Made by a program: the position numbers and the translations under genes. Positions 50,188 through 61,316 of a DNA stretch of 64,000 nt are shown here, piece by piece. The notes beneath the pieces are model-generated. The model worked only from the letters and a program-made list of their open reading frames with translations, was not told the origin of the DNA and searched no databases. Source of the DNA: Anaeroplasmataceae bacterium (GTDB lineage Bacteria; Bacillota_I; Bacilli_A; Acholeplasmatales; Anaeroplasmataceae); the NCBI GenBank assembly GCA_029057785.1, contig JAIDZC010000023.1:1-64000 (forward strand), given 5' to 3'. Positions within the stretch are counted from its first letter, which is position 1, and each line of letters starts with the position of its first letter.

Positions 50188-51306
50188 CTATTGAAATAAC
50201 TTCTTGAATTTTTCCCAAGGAGATTTTTTCTCCTTCTTTTCAACATTTCCAAGCTTCTCTAATAAATCCTTTTCTTCAGAAGTTAAATTTGTTGGAGTCT
50301 CTACATGAACAATAACAAATTGATCTCCACGAGAAGAGGAGGAAGATTTTGGATTTTTTGTACCTTTTCCTCTTAAACGAAAACGTGTTTCTGATTGTGT
50401 TCCAGCTGGGATTTTAAGAACAACTGGAGAATCAATGGTTGGAACCTCTATTGAATCTCCTAAGGCTGCTTGAGTAAAGCTGATAGGAACATTTAAAATA
50501 ATGTTTGAGCCTTCACGAATAAAATTCTTATGTGGAGTAACTGTAAAGGTAATAAACAAATCTCCTGGAGCACCACCATTAAGACCTGCCTCTCCACAGC
50601 CAGCCATTCTAAGTGTCATACCTGTATCAATACCCGCAGGAATATTCACTTCAACATCCTTTGTCCTACGAATTCTTCCCTTACCACCACAAGCATCACA
50701 TTTTCTAGTGATCGTCTTTCCTGTACCACCACAATCTGGACAGCTTGTTTGTACAGTTGATTGACCAAAAATAGTCTGCTGACGAACATAAACACGTCCT
50801 TGTCCTTTACATTTAGAACAAGTTTTTATATCATTTTTAGAATAAGCACCCGTACCACCACAGGAAGTACATTCATCATCTACAGTTAGACGAATCTTCT
50901 TCTTACAACCATAGACTGCATCTTCAAAACTAATGGTCATTGTTTTTTCTACATCGGCACCTTGACGTGGACCATGTTGATTTCTTGATCCACCACCAAA
51001 GAATGAAGAAAAGATATCTTCAAAACCACCAAATCCAGAAAAACCGCCTCCACCAAAGCCGCCAAATCCAGAAGCTCCTCCACCCATAGGGTCATCAAAT
51101 CCGAACTGGTCATAACGTGCTTTCTTTTGTTCATCAGAAAGGGTGTCATATGCTTCATTTATTTCTTTAAATTTCTCTTCGGCCCCAGGTTCTTTATTGA
51201 TATCAGGATGATATTTTTTTGCAAGCTGTCTGTAAGCTCTTTTGATTTCATCCTGACTAGCACCTTTTGATAAGCCGAGTACTTCATAATAATCTCTCTT
51301 TGCCAC
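50188..51306 (-). CDS. dnaJ: chaperone DnaJ
   Basis: J domain [33 protein letters not shown]; CxxCxGxG repeats. Confidence 0.99.
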   Translation of the reverse strand: MAKRDYYEVLGLSKGASQDEIKRAYRQLAKKYHPDINKEPGAEEKFKEINEAYDTLSDEQKKARYDQFGFDDPMGGGASGFGGFGGGGFSGFGGFEDIFSSFFGGGSRNQHGPRQGADVEKTMTISFEDAVYGCKKKIRLTVDDECTSCGGTGAYSKNDIKTCSKCKGQGRVYVRQQTIFGQSTVQTSCPDCGGTGKTITRKCDACGGKGRIRRTKDVEVNIPAGIDTGMTLRMAGCGEAGLNGGAPGDLFITFTVTPHKNFIREGSNIILNVPISFTQAALGDSIEVPTIDSPVVLKIPAGTQSETRFRLRGKGTKNPKSSSSSRGDQFVIVHVETPTNLTSEEKDLLEKLGNVEKKEKKSPWEKFKKLFQ

Positions 51307-51367
51307 TTAAGCCACCTCATAAGCATCAGGGGCCCATAAGGGTCCCTTCAATATTGTTTTATAACTT

Positions 51368-53185
51368 TTATTGTACGTCAGAGAAATCTGCGTCTACTGT
51401 ATTATCCTTCTTTGAAGAACCTTCTGCTTCCTCTCCTGGAGCTGCTTGGCCTTGAGTTTGTTGATATGCTTTTACAGCAATATCTTGAGCAACCTTTTCT
51501 AAGGCTTCCTTCTTTTCCTTAATATCAGCAATATCGTTCTTATCTAAAGCCTTTTGTAAATCTTCACAAAGATGTTCTGCATTTTCCTTTTCAGTTGGGT
51601 CAACATTTTGTAAATCATTTAAAGCTTTCTTTGTTTGGAAAATTAATTGATTAGCTTCATTGATTAAATCAGCCTCTTCCTTACGCTTCTTATCTGCATC
51701 AGCATTTTCTTCAGCTTCCTTAACCATTCTTTCAATTTCAGCATCAGATAATCCTGAACCACCTTGAATAGTAATCTTTTGTTCCTTACCAGTACCTAAG
51801 TTCTTTGCAGAAACGTTAACGATACCATTAGCATCAATATCAAACTTAACTTCGATTTGTGGAACTCCACGAGGTGCAGCAGGAATATCTCCTAATTGGA
51901 AACGACCTAATGTCTTATTATCTGCTGCCATTGGTCTTTCACCCTGTAATACATGGATGTCAACAGCTGGCTGATTATCCGCAGCAGTTGAGAATACTTG
52001 GCTCTTTGAACAAGGGATAGTTGTATTTCTTTCAATCAACTTAGTAAATACGCCACCTAAAGTTTCAATACCTAAGGATAGTGGTGTAACATCTAGTAAT
52101 AATACATCTTTAACATCACCTGTTAAAACACCACCTTGAATTGCAGCACCCATAGCAACAACCTCATCTGGGTTAACACTCTTATTAGGTTCTTTTCCTA
52201 ATTCCTTCTTAACTAGCTCTTGAACTGCTGGAATACGAGTAGATCCACCTACTAGTAATACTTGGTCTAAATCCTTTGCAGTTAGCTTAGCATCCTTTAA
52301 TGCTCTACGAACTGGTCCCAAACAACGTTCAACTAAATTAGCAGTTAATTCATTAAACTTAGTTCTTGAAAGTGTTCTATTTAAATGTAGTGGTCCAGCA
52401 GCTCCCATAGAAATGAATGGTAGGCTGATTTCTACAGATGTAACACCTGATAAATCCTTTTTAGCCTTTTCAGCAGCATCCTTTAAACGCTGTAAAGCCA
52501 TCTTATCTTGATTTAAATCAACTCCACTTTCACTCTTGAACTCAGCTACTAACCAGTCCATAACAGCCTTATCGAAGTCATCTCCACCTAATACGTTATC
52601 TCCAGCAGTAGATAAAACCTCAAAAGTTCCATCTGCTAAAGATAGAATAGATACATCGAATGTACCTCCACCAAGGTCAAATACTAATACAGTCTGTTCC
52701 TTGTCTGTTTTATCAATACCATATGCAAGAGCAGCTGCAGTTGGCTCATTGATAATACGTAAAACCTCTAAGCCTGCAATCTTACCTGCATCCTTAGTTG
52801 CTTGACGCTGTGCATCATTAAAATATGCTGGAACTGTGATAACAGCCTTATCTACAGTCTCGCCTAAATAGCTTTCAGCTGTCTTCTTTAAATTTTGTAA
52901 TACCATTGCAGAAATTTCTTGTGGAGTATATTTCTTTCCATTAATATCTACACGATAGTTTGCATCACCCATATGACGCTTAATTGAGCTTACTGTGTTA
53001 GGGTTTGTGATTGCTTGACGCTTTGCAACATCACCAACCTGGATTTCATCACCCTTGAAGGCAACTACAGATGGGGTAGTTCTTACACCCTCAGCATTTG
53101 TAATAACCTTAGCTTCTCCAGCCTCCATAACACTTACACATGAATTTGTTGTACCTAAATCAATACCAATAACCTTATTTGACAT
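51368..53185 (-). CDS. dnaK: chaperone DnaK
   Basis: [24 protein letters not shown]. Confidence 0.99.
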   Translation of the reverse strand: MSNKVIGIDLGTTNSCVSVMEAGEAKVITNAEGVRTTPSVVAFKGDEIQVGDVAKRQAITNPNTVSSIKRHMGDANYRVDINGKKYTPQEISAMVLQNLKKTAESYLGETVDKAVITVPAYFNDAQRQATKDAGKIAGLEVLRIINEPTAAALAYGIDKTDKEQTVLVFDLGGGTFDVSILSLADGTFEVLSTAGDNVLGGDDFDKAVMDWLVAEFKSESGVDLNQDKMALQRLKDAAEKAKKDLSGVTSVEISLPFISMGAAGPLHLNRTLSRTKFNELTANLVERCLGPVRRALKDAKLTAKDLDQVLLVGGSTRIPAVQELVKKELGKEPNKSVNPDEVVAMGAAIQGGVLTGDVKDVLLLDVTPLSLGIETLGGVFTKLIERNTTIPCSKSQVFSTAADNQPAVDIHVLQGERPMAADNKTLGRFQLGDIPAAPRGVPQIEVKFDIDANGIVNVSAKNLGTGKEQKITIQGGSGLSDAEIERMVKEAEENADADKKRKEEADLINEANQLIFQTKKALNDLQNVDPTEKENAEHLCEDLQKALDKNDIADIKEKKEALEKVAQDIAVKAYQQTQGQAAPGEEAEGSSKKDNTVDADFSDVQ

Positions 53186-53187
53186 AA

Positions 53188-53793
53188 TTACTCTTCCTCC
53201 TGTTTTTCTTTTTGTTCTTTCTTATTTACTACAACCATTGCTGGTCTTAAGATACGATCCTTATACATATACCCTGTTTGCATAACCTTTAGAACAATGT
53301 TATCTGGGGCATCCTCTACACACTCTGTAGACATAGCTTGCATTAGATTAGGATCAAACTCCTTCTGCAATGCTTCAATCTCTGTTAAGCCTTCTCCCTT
53401 TAAAATATCCATTAATTGATTTGTAATCATCTGAAAACCAATCAAATAATTTGCTATCTCTGGAGATGGAGCAGGAGATGCAACAATTTTACAAAGCATA
53501 TCAATTGGATTAATCAATTCTCCAATAACCTTTTGAGAAGCATATTTACGATCTTTAACAGCTTCTTCTTTTAGTCTTCGTTTGGTATTTTCCATTTCTG
53601 CGAAAACTTTTAAATAGTCATTGTGTTTTTCTTTTAACTCAGCTTCTAGCTTAGCTATCTGTTCCTTATATTTATCTTTCTTTTCTTTTTTTGTTTTTAC
53701 TTCTTCCTTAGAGGATTCTTCAGTAGTTTGTTCTTCCTCTTGGATTTCTTCTTCAACTTTCACTTCTTCTTTAATTTCTTCAGCCAATTTCAT
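53188..53793 (-). CDS. grpE: nucleotide exchange factor GrpE
   Basis: Charged N-term coiled coil; [26 protein letters not shown]; locus position. Confidence 0.96.
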   Translation of the reverse strand: MKLAEEIKEEVKVEEEIQEEEQTTEESSKEEVKTKKEKKDKYKEQIAKLEAELKEKHNDYLKVFAEMENTKRRLKEEAVKDRKYASQKVIGELINPIDMLCKIVASPAPSPEIANYLIGFQMITNQLMDILKGEGLTEIEALQKEFDPNLMQAMSTECVEDAPDNIVLKVMQTGYMYKDRILRPAMVVVNKKEQKEKQEEE

Positions 53794-53796
53794 TAC

Positions 53797-54810
53797 CTAC
53801 CTATTATATAATTTTGGCATACTTTTAGCGACATATTCTAAAAGTGGAACAACTCCTCGATAATTCATACGAGTAGGACCGACTAAAATAATTGTACCAT
53901 ATTCATTATCATCAATATAATATGGAACAGTTACAATCGAACAATCCTCAAGTCCCTTCGTATTTTCCTTGCCAATTTGAATTTTCAAATTTCCAGCTCC
54001 CGCAGATGCAAAGTCCGTAATCGTCTCATCATCGATAGCTTTCAGTATTTTTTGCATAATTTGATAATCTTGAAATTCTGGTTGATTAAACAATCTAGAT
54101 AATCCTGAATCATAGGTTTCAGTATTTAAGAACCTAGAAAAACCTTTAATCATAAAGTTTAAGATATCATCTCTAAAATCAACCATCTGTCTAATCCTAG
54201 GCTTAGAGGCTTCTTTAGATAAGATTTCTCTAATTTCATAGACAGAGTGATCATACATCGCATTATCAAACATTTGAATAATCTTAAGTAAGTCATCTTG
54301 ATTGTATCCATCAGGAATTGTAATTCTTTGAGATTGGACCTGACCAGTGTTAGTTACAATAAGCATAACTGCCTCTTTATTTGAAAGAGGAACAATTTCC
54401 ATTTTCATAACTTTAGCAAAGTCAGCACTTGATCCTAAGATGATGGAATAATAGCCTGTAAGTTCACTTAAGAAATCTGCAATCTTTTTTAAGGCATCTT
54501 CTTTTGCTAGATGCTTGTTATCAAAGATTTCATCTAGATACTTAAAATATTCTAAAACTGTTTCATCTCTTATAATTAAATGATCTACATAATATCTATA
54601 GCCTACCTCAGAAGGGATTCTACCAGATGAGGTGTGTGTCTTTTCTAGATAACCCTTTTCTTCTAAATCCTGCATATCATAACGGATAGTTGCAGATGAA
54701 AAATCTAGATAAGGCTTTTCTGTTAAAGACTTAGAGCCTACTGGTTCATTACTACTTACATAGTCTTCGATGATTGCTTTTAAAATTAATTTTTGACGAT
54801 CGGTTAGCAT
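53797..54810 (-). CDS. hrcA: heat-inducible transcription repressor HrcA
   Basis: MLTDRQKLILKAIIEDYVSSNEPVGSKSL; start refined; RBS gaggtgaag. Confidence 0.97.
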   Translation of the reverse strand: MLTDRQKLILKAIIEDYVSSNEPVGSKSLTEKPYLDFSSATIRYDMQDLEEKGYLEKTHTSSGRIPSEVGYRYYVDHLIIRDETVLEYFKYLDEIFDNKHLAKEDALKKIADFLSELTGYYSIILGSSADFAKVMKMEIVPLSNKEAVMLIVTNTGQVQSQRITIPDGYNQDDLLKIIQMFDNAMYDHSVYEIREILSKEASKPRIRQMVDFRDDILNFMIKGFSRFLNTETYDSGLSRLFNQPEFQDYQIMQKILKAIDDETITDFASAGAGNLKIQIGKENTKGLEDCSIVTVPYYIDDNEYGTIILVGPTRMNYRGVVPLLEYVAKSMPKLYNR

Positions 54811-54825
54811 TTCTTCACCTCGTTT

Positions 54826-54850
54826 TTGCACTCTTATTTCCTTAGTGCAA
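54826..54850. promoter_or_regulatory. CIRCE-like element 1
   Basis: Minus strand TTGCACT-N11-AGTGCAA; same GCACT-N11-AGTGC spacing as CIRCE. Confidence 0.75.
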
Positions 54851-54870
54851 CACTATTATATAACAAGCCT

Positions 54871-54897
54871 TTGGCACTGTCAACTAAAAAGTGCTAA
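54871..54897. promoter_or_regulatory. CIRCE-like element 2
   Basis: Minus strand TTAGCACTT-N9-CAGTGCCAA vs consensus TTAGCACTC-N9-GAGTGCTAA. Confidence 0.88.
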
Positions 54898-54953
54898 AAA
54901 ATATTTTTTTGTTAATTTTTTCCAAAAAGAAAAGAGGCTATTCAAACCTCATT

Positions 54954-55556
54954 TTATAAATATGGATTATTTTTCCTTTCAAAACCAATCGTAGTTTTCT
55001 CGTCATGTCCAGGATATACATCAAAAGAATCTGGAAATGTTTCTATGATTCTCTTTAAACTATCTCTCATACTTTTAGAATCTCCTGTAGGAAAATCTGT
55101 TCTACCCATACTCATATGAAAGAGAGTATCTCCACTTAAAAGCTTATCCTTGTAGCTATATACCACACTACCTTTTGTATGACCGGGGGTATGTATTACT
55201 TTAAAGGTATATCCTATAAGTTCTAGTTCCATACCATCCTTTATAGAAATTATATTTAAGTTTTCTTTTTTGAAAGGAATCTTACTGCCAAACATTCGGT
55301 ATAAGGAAAGGCTTGGATCTTCTAGAAACGGAATTTCTAGTTCATAAATATAAATAGGAACATTAAAATATCTAATCCCATCAATATGGTCCATATGTCC
55401 ATGTGTTAAAAGAATTCCTACAACCTCATACTTTTCTTTTATCTTTGATGCCGCATTCTCAAAGTCTAATCCTGGATCAACAATTACACACTGTCCTTGA
55501 TTAGAAATAATATAAGTATTCGTTGCAAAATCTCCAGTCACTATTTTTTCGATCAT
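54954..55556 (-). CDS. MBL-fold hydrolase (GloB-like)
   Basis: LLTHGHMDHIDGI; HTPGHTKGSVVY; SGDTLF; YPGHD. Confidence 0.93.
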   Translation of the reverse strand: MIEKIVTGDFATNTYIISNQGQCVIVDPGLDFENAASKIKEKYEVVGILLTHGHMDHIDGIRYFNVPIYIYELEIPFLEDPSLSLYRMFGSKIPFKKENLNIISIKDGMELELIGYTFKVIHTPGHTKGSVVYSYKDKLLSGDTLFHMSMGRTDFPTGDSKSMRDSLKRIIETFPDSFDVYPGHDEKTTIGFERKNNPYL

Positions 55557-55589
55557 AATTAATTATAAAGAAAAAAAGCTTTTTCAAGC

Positions 55590-55739
55590 TTATTTCTTTT
55601 CCTTATGAACAGTATGTTTACGGCAAAAAGGACAATATTTCTTAATCTCCATTCTTTCAGGAGTTGTCTTCTTATTTTTGTCTGTATAGTAATTTTCATT
55701 CTTGCAATCAGAACAAACTAGTTTTACTAAATCACGCAT
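55590..55739 (-). CDS. rpmG: 50S ribosomal protein L33 (zinc-ribbon C+ form), absent from supplied ORF track
   Basis: [49 protein letters not shown]. Confidence 0.96.
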   Translation of the reverse strand: MRDLVKLVCSDCKNENYYTDKNKKTTPERMEIKKYCPFCRKHTVHKEKK

Positions 55740-55857
55740 TCTTCTTTCCCTCCAGACTTAAAGATTACTTCCTTTAGAATTATACCAAATAAAATAATTT
55801 TATGCAACACCTTTTTTTCTTTTCTTACCTTTGATATAATATAAAAAGGTGATAAAA

Positions 55858-56898
55858 ATGTATACACGAACTAAAACAAAACAATTTATGCTGAAAAATC
55901 TCGAATTTGGTGGAAATAATCATATCTATATACAAAGTATGTGTAATACAAAAACGAAAAATGTAAAAGATACCGTTGACCAAATTTTAGAGTTAGAACG
56001 TTTAGGCTGCGAAATTATCCGCGTGGCTGTTTTAGATCAGGAGGATGCTCAAAGCATATCCAAGATAAAATCTCAAATCCATATTCCACTAGTTGCAGAT
56101 ATTCATTTTGATCCTGAGCTTGCTATTACAGCCATTAAACAAGGTGTAGACAAAATCAGATTAAATCCGGGCAATATATCCAATAAAGAAAAAATAGTTG
56201 AAATTGTAAATTTATGTAAAGAAAGAAACATCCCAATTCGTATTGGAGTCAATGGTGGTTCTCTTCCAAAGGATATTGCAAAGCCAACTCCAGAGCATAT
56301 GATTGAAGCTGCAAGAAGACATATTTCTATATTAGAGGAGCTTGATTTTCATAATATATGCTTATCCTTAAAATGTTCTAATATTGATTTAACTTTAGAA
56401 GCTTATAAGCTTGCAAGTGAGGTTTTCCCTTATCCTCTTCATATAGGAATCACAGAGGCAGGCACTTCTTTCAAGGGATTAATCAAGTCCAGTATAGGTA
56501 TTTCAAAGATACTCGATTTAGGAATTGGAAATACGATTCGTGTATCTTTAACAGATGACCCAAAATATGAAGTCATTGCTGCCAAAGAAATATTAAAGGA
56601 ACTACATTTTAAAAATGATCTTCCTACACTTACCTCTTGTCCTACATGTGGCAGAACTGCTTATAATATGATTCCTATTGCCAAAGAAATTGAAGATTAC
56701 TTGAATTATGTAAACAAAAAAATTCATGTGGCAGTTATGGGTTGTGCTGTCAATGGTCCTGGTGAGGCTAAGGAGGCGGACTTAGGTGTTGCTGGAGGGA
56801 ATCATGAAGCCATTTTGTTCAAAAAGGGCGTCATTATAAGAAAAATTAAAGAAGAAAATATTTTAGAGGAATTGAAAAAGGAAATTGATTTATTTTAG
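55858..56898 (+). CDS. ispG: 4-hydroxy-3-methylbut-2-enyl diphosphate synthase
   Basis: IQSMCNTKTKNVKDTVDQILELERLGCEIIRVAV; GCAVNGPGEAKEADLGVAGG. Confidence 0.97.
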   Translation: MYTRTKTKQFMLKNLEFGGNNHIYIQSMCNTKTKNVKDTVDQILELERLGCEIIRVAVLDQEDAQSISKIKSQIHIPLVADIHFDPELAITAIKQGVDKIRLNPGNISNKEKIVEIVNLCKERNIPIRIGVNGGSLPKDIAKPTPEHMIEAARRHISILEELDFHNICLSLKCSNIDLTLEAYKLASEVFPYPLHIGITEAGTSFKGLIKSSIGISKILDLGIGNTIRVSLTDDPKYEVIAAKEILKELHFKNDLPTLTSCPTCGRTAYNMIPIAKEIEDYLNYVNKKIHVAVMGCAVNGPGEAKEADLGVAGGNHEAILFKKGVIIRKIKEENILEELKKEIDLF

Positions 56899-56974
56899 GA
56901 GCTAAAGCTCCTTTTTCTTTTTATTGCTGTTTTCTTTGTTATGAAATTCTAATCATTGCCATATTTTTATATAG

Positions 56975-58876
56975 GTGATACTTTTGAAAAAAAGAATTTT
57001 TATGGTAATGATTGTGTTTCTTCTTCTTTTTAGTGCCTTAGTCGTTAAATTAGGCTATATAACTTTTATAGATTCAAATAAAATCAATATCTTAGCAGAT
57101 GAGCTTTGGAAAAGAGATATTCCAGTTCAAAGTAGTAGGGGATTAATCTATGATAGAAATGGAACTGTCATCGTTGGAAATAAGCTTGCCTATACCGTTG
57201 CTTCTATCAATAGACAAGTAAAGGATAAGGAAGCAACTGCTAAAACTTTAGCAGAAATTCTAAACTGTAAACCAAGTGCTATTCTTTCCCATCTAAATAA
57301 AAACAATAGCCTTGAAATCATCAAACCAGAAGGTAGACGCATCACAGATGAACAAGCCAAGACAATAAATTCCCTAGGTCTACCTGGAATTTACTTGACC
57401 GCTGATTCAACAAGATATTATCCTTATGGATCTACTCTTGGGCAAGTTTTAGGATTTTGTGGTATTGATATGCAGGGGCTATCGGGAATTGAATATCAAT
57501 ATGATGACTATCTAACCAGCCAAACTGGTGCCTTATCTATTTATACAGATGCTAAAGGAAACTTGATGCATGATACTACCTCTGTTTATAAGGCTTCTAC
57601 TCCAGGTATGAATATATATTTAACCATCGATTTAAATCTGCAATTAATCCTAGATGGAGTCATCAATAATGCAATCGCCGAATATGACCCTGATCAGGTG
57701 ATGGGACTTATAGTTGATACACAAACGGGTGAAATTCTTGCTATGACATCATACCCTTATTTTGAGCCTAGTCACTATCAGGATTATGATTCTAGTATTT
57801 ATAATAGAATTCTTCCTATCTTCTATTCCTTTGAATTGGGTTCGACGTTTAAAATCTTTACCTATAGCGTTGCCTTAGAATTAGGCTTATTCGATATGAA
57901 CGACTTTTTTTATTGTGGAGGAAGTACAGTGGTTGCTGATAGAAAAATTAGATGCTGGAAAGCTGGTGGACATGGTTCACAAACCTTCCTTGAAGTCATC
58001 CAAAATTCCTGTAATCCAGGCTTTATGGAATTAGGTAGACGTATAGGTGTTGAAAACTTTTATAAATATCTAAACTTATATGGTTTTACTGAAAAAACAG
58101 GAATTGATCTTCAAGGAGAATCTAAAGGCATTGTGATGAATCAGAAAAACTGTGGGCCTGTTGAGCTTGCTACCCAAAGCTTCGGTCAAACGAGTGCCTA
58201 TACTCCTATTCAGCTTGTTATGGCAGCAACTGCTGCAACAAATGGTGGCTCACTTCTTCAGCCTTACATTTTAAAAGAAATTCATAATTATACGGATGAA
58301 ATCCTATATACAAATCAAAAGAAAGTAAAACGGCAGGTTATTAGTGATAAGACTTCTAGTTTAATGCGATATGCTTTAGAAAATGTATGTGCCCTAGGTA
58401 CAGGTAGAAATGCCTTTATTGAGGGATATAGAGTTGGCGGAAAGACAGGAACAGCTCAAAAAATCTCTTCTACTGGTGGATATATTCAAGGAGAGTATAT
58501 CCTATCCTTTTTAGGCTTAGCACCAATGAATGATCCAAGAATTGCCGTATACCTAGCTATTGATCATCCTAAAAATGTCGTTCAATATGGTGGTACTGTT
58601 GCGGCACCTCTTGTAGGGCAAATTATGGAACAATCTCTAAACTATTTAGGTGTCGAAAGAGATTATGAAAATCAAATAGAAAAGAACTTAAGATGGTTTC
58701 TAGATACACCAACTTATAAGGTAGAAAATTATATTGGTAAGACTAAAAAAGAAATAAAGGCTTCTTCTTTTTATAAATATATCTTTTATGGTGATGGAGA
58801 TAAAGTGATTTACCAATCTCCTGATGCAGGAGAAAAAATAAAAGAAGGCGATTCTATCCTTCTTTATCTAGGTTAA
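56975..58876 (+). CDS. class B penicillin-binding protein with C-terminal PASTA domain (SpoVD/FtsI-like)
   Basis: GSTFKIFT (SxxK), NSCNPG (SxN), GGKTGTAQK (KTG); C-term PASTA-like IGKTKKEIKAS...SPDAGEKIKEGDSILLYLG. Confidence 0.93.
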   Translation: MILLKKRIFMVMIVFLLLFSALVVKLGYITFIDSNKINILADELWKRDIPVQSSRGLIYDRNGTVIVGNKLAYTVASINRQVKDKEATAKTLAEILNCKPSAILSHLNKNNSLEIIKPEGRRITDEQAKTINSLGLPGIYLTADSTRYYPYGSTLGQVLGFCGIDMQGLSGIEYQYDDYLTSQTGALSIYTDAKGNLMHDTTSVYKASTPGMNIYLTIDLNLQLILDGVINNAIAEYDPDQVMGLIVDTQTGEILAMTSYPYFEPSHYQDYDSSIYNRILPIFYSFELGSTFKIFTYSVALELGLFDMNDFFYCGGSTVVADRKIRCWKAGGHGSQTFLEVIQNSCNPGFMELGRRIGVENFYKYLNLYGFTEKTGIDLQGESKGIVMNQKNCGPVELATQSFGQTSAYTPIQLVMAATAATNGGSLLQPYILKEIHNYTDEILYTNQKKVKRQVISDKTSSLMRYALENVCALGTGRNAFIEGYRVGGKTGTAQKISSTGGYIQGEYILSFLGLAPMNDPRIAVYLAIDHPKNVVQYGGTVAAPLVGQIMEQSLNYLGVERDYENQIEKNLRWFLDTPTYKVENYIGKTKKEIKASSFYKYIFYGDGDKVIYQSPDAGEKIKEGDSILLYLG

Positions 58877-59087
58877 TACATTACTACTTTTTGATGTTTT
58901 CTAATTTTCTTAACTTTTCTTGATTGCGTAATCTCCTTCATTTCTAAAATTGTCCATTTAGATGTATTGATAAGATATTCATTTTTTCTGCCGTGAAAAA
59001 TGTCACTGGAATAGCTAATGCAAGACTATTTTTCTTCAAAAAGAGATGTGCAATTCCTAAATCCATTTCTTTTGTTTAACCTAAATG

Positions 59088-59351
59088 TTACTCCGTAAGT
59101 ACAGGAGCATCCTCTTTAAACTCATAGAATTCAAAAAGAGTTATATCTAGTGCTCTTGCAATACGATAAACTATAATGGCATTTGGACAACATTTGCCAT
59201 TTTCTATTTCACTTAAAGATCTAGGTGCAATTTTCACTTTGTCTGCAAGCTCTTCCTGTGTCAATCCATACTGATGTCTCAAATCTACAATTCGTTTTCC
59301 AAGTGATTTTCTATGCTTGAATTCTTCTTCTGTATAATTAATTATGCTCAT
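59088..59351 (-). CDS. XRE family HTH regulator
   Basis: RIVDLRHQYGLTQEELADKVKIAPRSLSEIENGKCCPNAIIVYRIARALDI. Confidence 0.9.
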   Translation of the reverse strand: MSIINYTEEEFKHRKSLGKRIVDLRHQYGLTQEELADKVKIAPRSLSEIENGKCCPNAIIVYRIARALDITLFEFYEFKEDAPVLTE

Positions 59352-59383
59352 TTATATTCACCAAATTAATTATCTAATAATTT

Positions 59384-59410
59384 GATGTTAAACTCCACGA
59401 GGTTAACATC
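59384..59410. promoter_or_regulatory. candidate operator palindrome upstream of XRE regulator
   Basis: GATGTTAAACTC-CAC-GAGGTTAACATC, 12-bp arms with one mismatch. Confidence 0.6.
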
Positions 59411-59528
59411 GTATTTGAATAAAAAAGAAGTATTTTAGTATTTTTTCTTGCATTTTCTTACGTTTTTGATAAAAAAATTTCAAAAGAAAAGGGATTAGAT
59501 ACTTTCGTATCACAATCCCTTTATCATC

Positions 59529-61304
59529 CTACTTTGTAGGATATTTTTCTCTATTTGTATTATAGGATGTGTGTAATAATTCTTCTGCCTTATGAGAAAG
59601 AGGTTTTCCCAAGAAATCCGCATAAAGCTTTTGAATTTGAGGATTTAGATGAGAACGTCTAAGTGGACGGTTTTCATCTTCATGATATAATACCTTAGCA
59701 CGCTTTTCAATGTAAGTATCTAAGATTTCATCTTCTTCATTTGGTAAGAATACTTGCTTAACAAATGGTTGACCACCACCATTGATACAGCCACCAGGAC
59801 AGCACATAATTTCAATGAAATGATATTTTGACTTACCATTTTTGATATCTTCTAATAATGGTTTTGCATGCTTCATACCAGATGCCATTGCAATATTTAA
59901 AGTTGTGCCATTTAGTTTAACTGTAGCTTCTTTAACTCCTTCAAGTCCACGACAAGGTGTTAATACAACTGGTTCCATTTCTTCACCAGTTAATGCATGA
60001 TAAGCTGTACGAATTGCAGCCTCCATAACACCACCAGTTACACCAAAGATAACACCAGCACCAGTGTAATCGCCAATTAAGTCATGGTCGAATTCCTCAT
60101 CAGGAAGCTTCTTCCAGTCAATACCATTTCTACGAATTAATCTTGCAAGCTCACGAGTTGTAATAGAAATATCTACGTTAGGTAAATCTCCATTTTGTAA
60201 TGCTGGACGCTCAACCTCATACTTCTTAGCTGTACAAGGCATAATAGATACAACAAAGATATCCTTTGGATCAATATTATTCTTTTCAGCATAATAAGAT
60301 TTAATGATAGCACCCATCATTGCTTGAGGTGACTTACTTGTAGAAAGATTTGGAATCAATTCTGGATAGAAATATTCACAATAATTAATCCAACCTGGTG
60401 AACAAGAGGTAATCATTGGAATAGGTCCAGTCTTCTTTGTTAGACGCTCTAATAATTCAGAAGCCTCTTCCATAATCGTTAAGTCGGCACCAAAGTTTGT
60501 ATCAAACACACGATAGAAGCCTAAACGATGTAGAGCCGCAACCATCTTACCTGTACAAGGTGTACCAATAGGTAATCCAAATTCTTCTCCTATTGCTGCA
60601 CGAACAGCAGGAGCCACTTGTACAATAACCTTCTTACCAGCCTTTAATGCTTCATCTAAGCGATCAATTTGACTGTGTTCCATTAAAGCACTTGTAGGAC
60701 AAACATTAACACATTGTCCACATTGTAAACATGGAGAATCAGCAAAGCTTCTATTTCCAGCAGGTCCAACAATTGTATTGAAACCACGGTTTTCAAAACC
60801 TAAAATACCAATGCCGTGTGCTTCTTTACAAGCCTCAATACATCTACCACATAAGATACATTTTGAAGTATCACGCACAATAGATGGAGCTACCTTATCA
60901 TAAGTAGCTGGCGTTTGGCTACCACCATAGAAATGAGGTCTAGCCATTACTAAGTGAGCAACCTCTAATAATTCACAATCCCCATTCTTATAGCATTCCT
61001 GACAGCTACGGTTATGGTTAGAAAGTAAAAGCTCAACACTTGTTCTTCTTGCGATAACAGCATCTGGATCTGTAATATGAATACTCATACCATCACGAAC
61101 AGGATATACACAGGAAGCAACTAAATCACGAACACCATCGATACGAACTAAGCATACACGACAGCTTGCAACAGAGCATTTTCCATTTTTAAATGAACAT
61201 AAAGAAGGAATATTATATCCACATTTACGACAAGCCTGTAACACAGTTAAAGAATCATCAACTAAATAGGAAAAGCCTTCAATTTTAATATTAACTAATG
61301 CCAT
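59529..61304 (-). CDS. [FeFe]-hydrogenase catalytic subunit (HydA/HndD-like)
   Basis: H-cluster motifs TSCSPGW, MPCTAKKYE, EIMCCPGGCINGGGQP; 2Fe-2S, HxxxCxxCxxxxxC and 2x4Fe-4S N-terminus. Confidence 0.95.
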   Translation of the reverse strand: MALVNIKIEGFSYLVDDSLTVLQACRKCGYNIPSLCSFKNGKCSVASCRVCLVRIDGVRDLVASCVYPVRDGMSIHITDPDAVIARRTSVELLLSNHNRSCQECYKNGDCELLEVAHLVMARPHFYGGSQTPATYDKVAPSIVRDTSKCILCGRCIEACKEAHGIGILGFENRGFNTIVGPAGNRSFADSPCLQCGQCVNVCPTSALMEHSQIDRLDEALKAGKKVIVQVAPAVRAAIGEEFGLPIGTPCTGKMVAALHRLGFYRVFDTNFGADLTIMEEASELLERLTKKTGPIPMITSCSPGWINYCEYFYPELIPNLSTSKSPQAMMGAIIKSYYAEKNNIDPKDIFVVSIMPCTAKKYEVERPALQNGDLPNVDISITTRELARLIRRNGIDWKKLPDEEFDHDLIGDYTGAGVIFGVTGGVMEAAIRTAYHALTGEEMEPVVLTPCRGLEGVKEATVKLNGTTLNIAMASGMKHAKPLLEDIKNGKSKYHFIEIMCCPGGCINGGGQPFVKQVFLPNEEDEILDTYIEKRAKVLYHEDENRPLRRSHLNPQIQKLYADFLGKPLSHKAEELLHTSYNTNREKYPTK

Positions 61305-61316
61305 TTTTATTCCCTC

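Noticed and set aside
58877-59087. Possible decayed gene fragment on minus strand (SCISYSSDIFHGRKNEYLINTSKWTILEMKEITQSRKVKKIRKHQKVVMY, and another frame MDLGIAHLFLKKNSLALAIPVTFFTAEKMNILSIHLNGQF)
   Set aside because: Two overlapping open frames but no recognisable family or start/RBS; cannot support it as a feature without a search.
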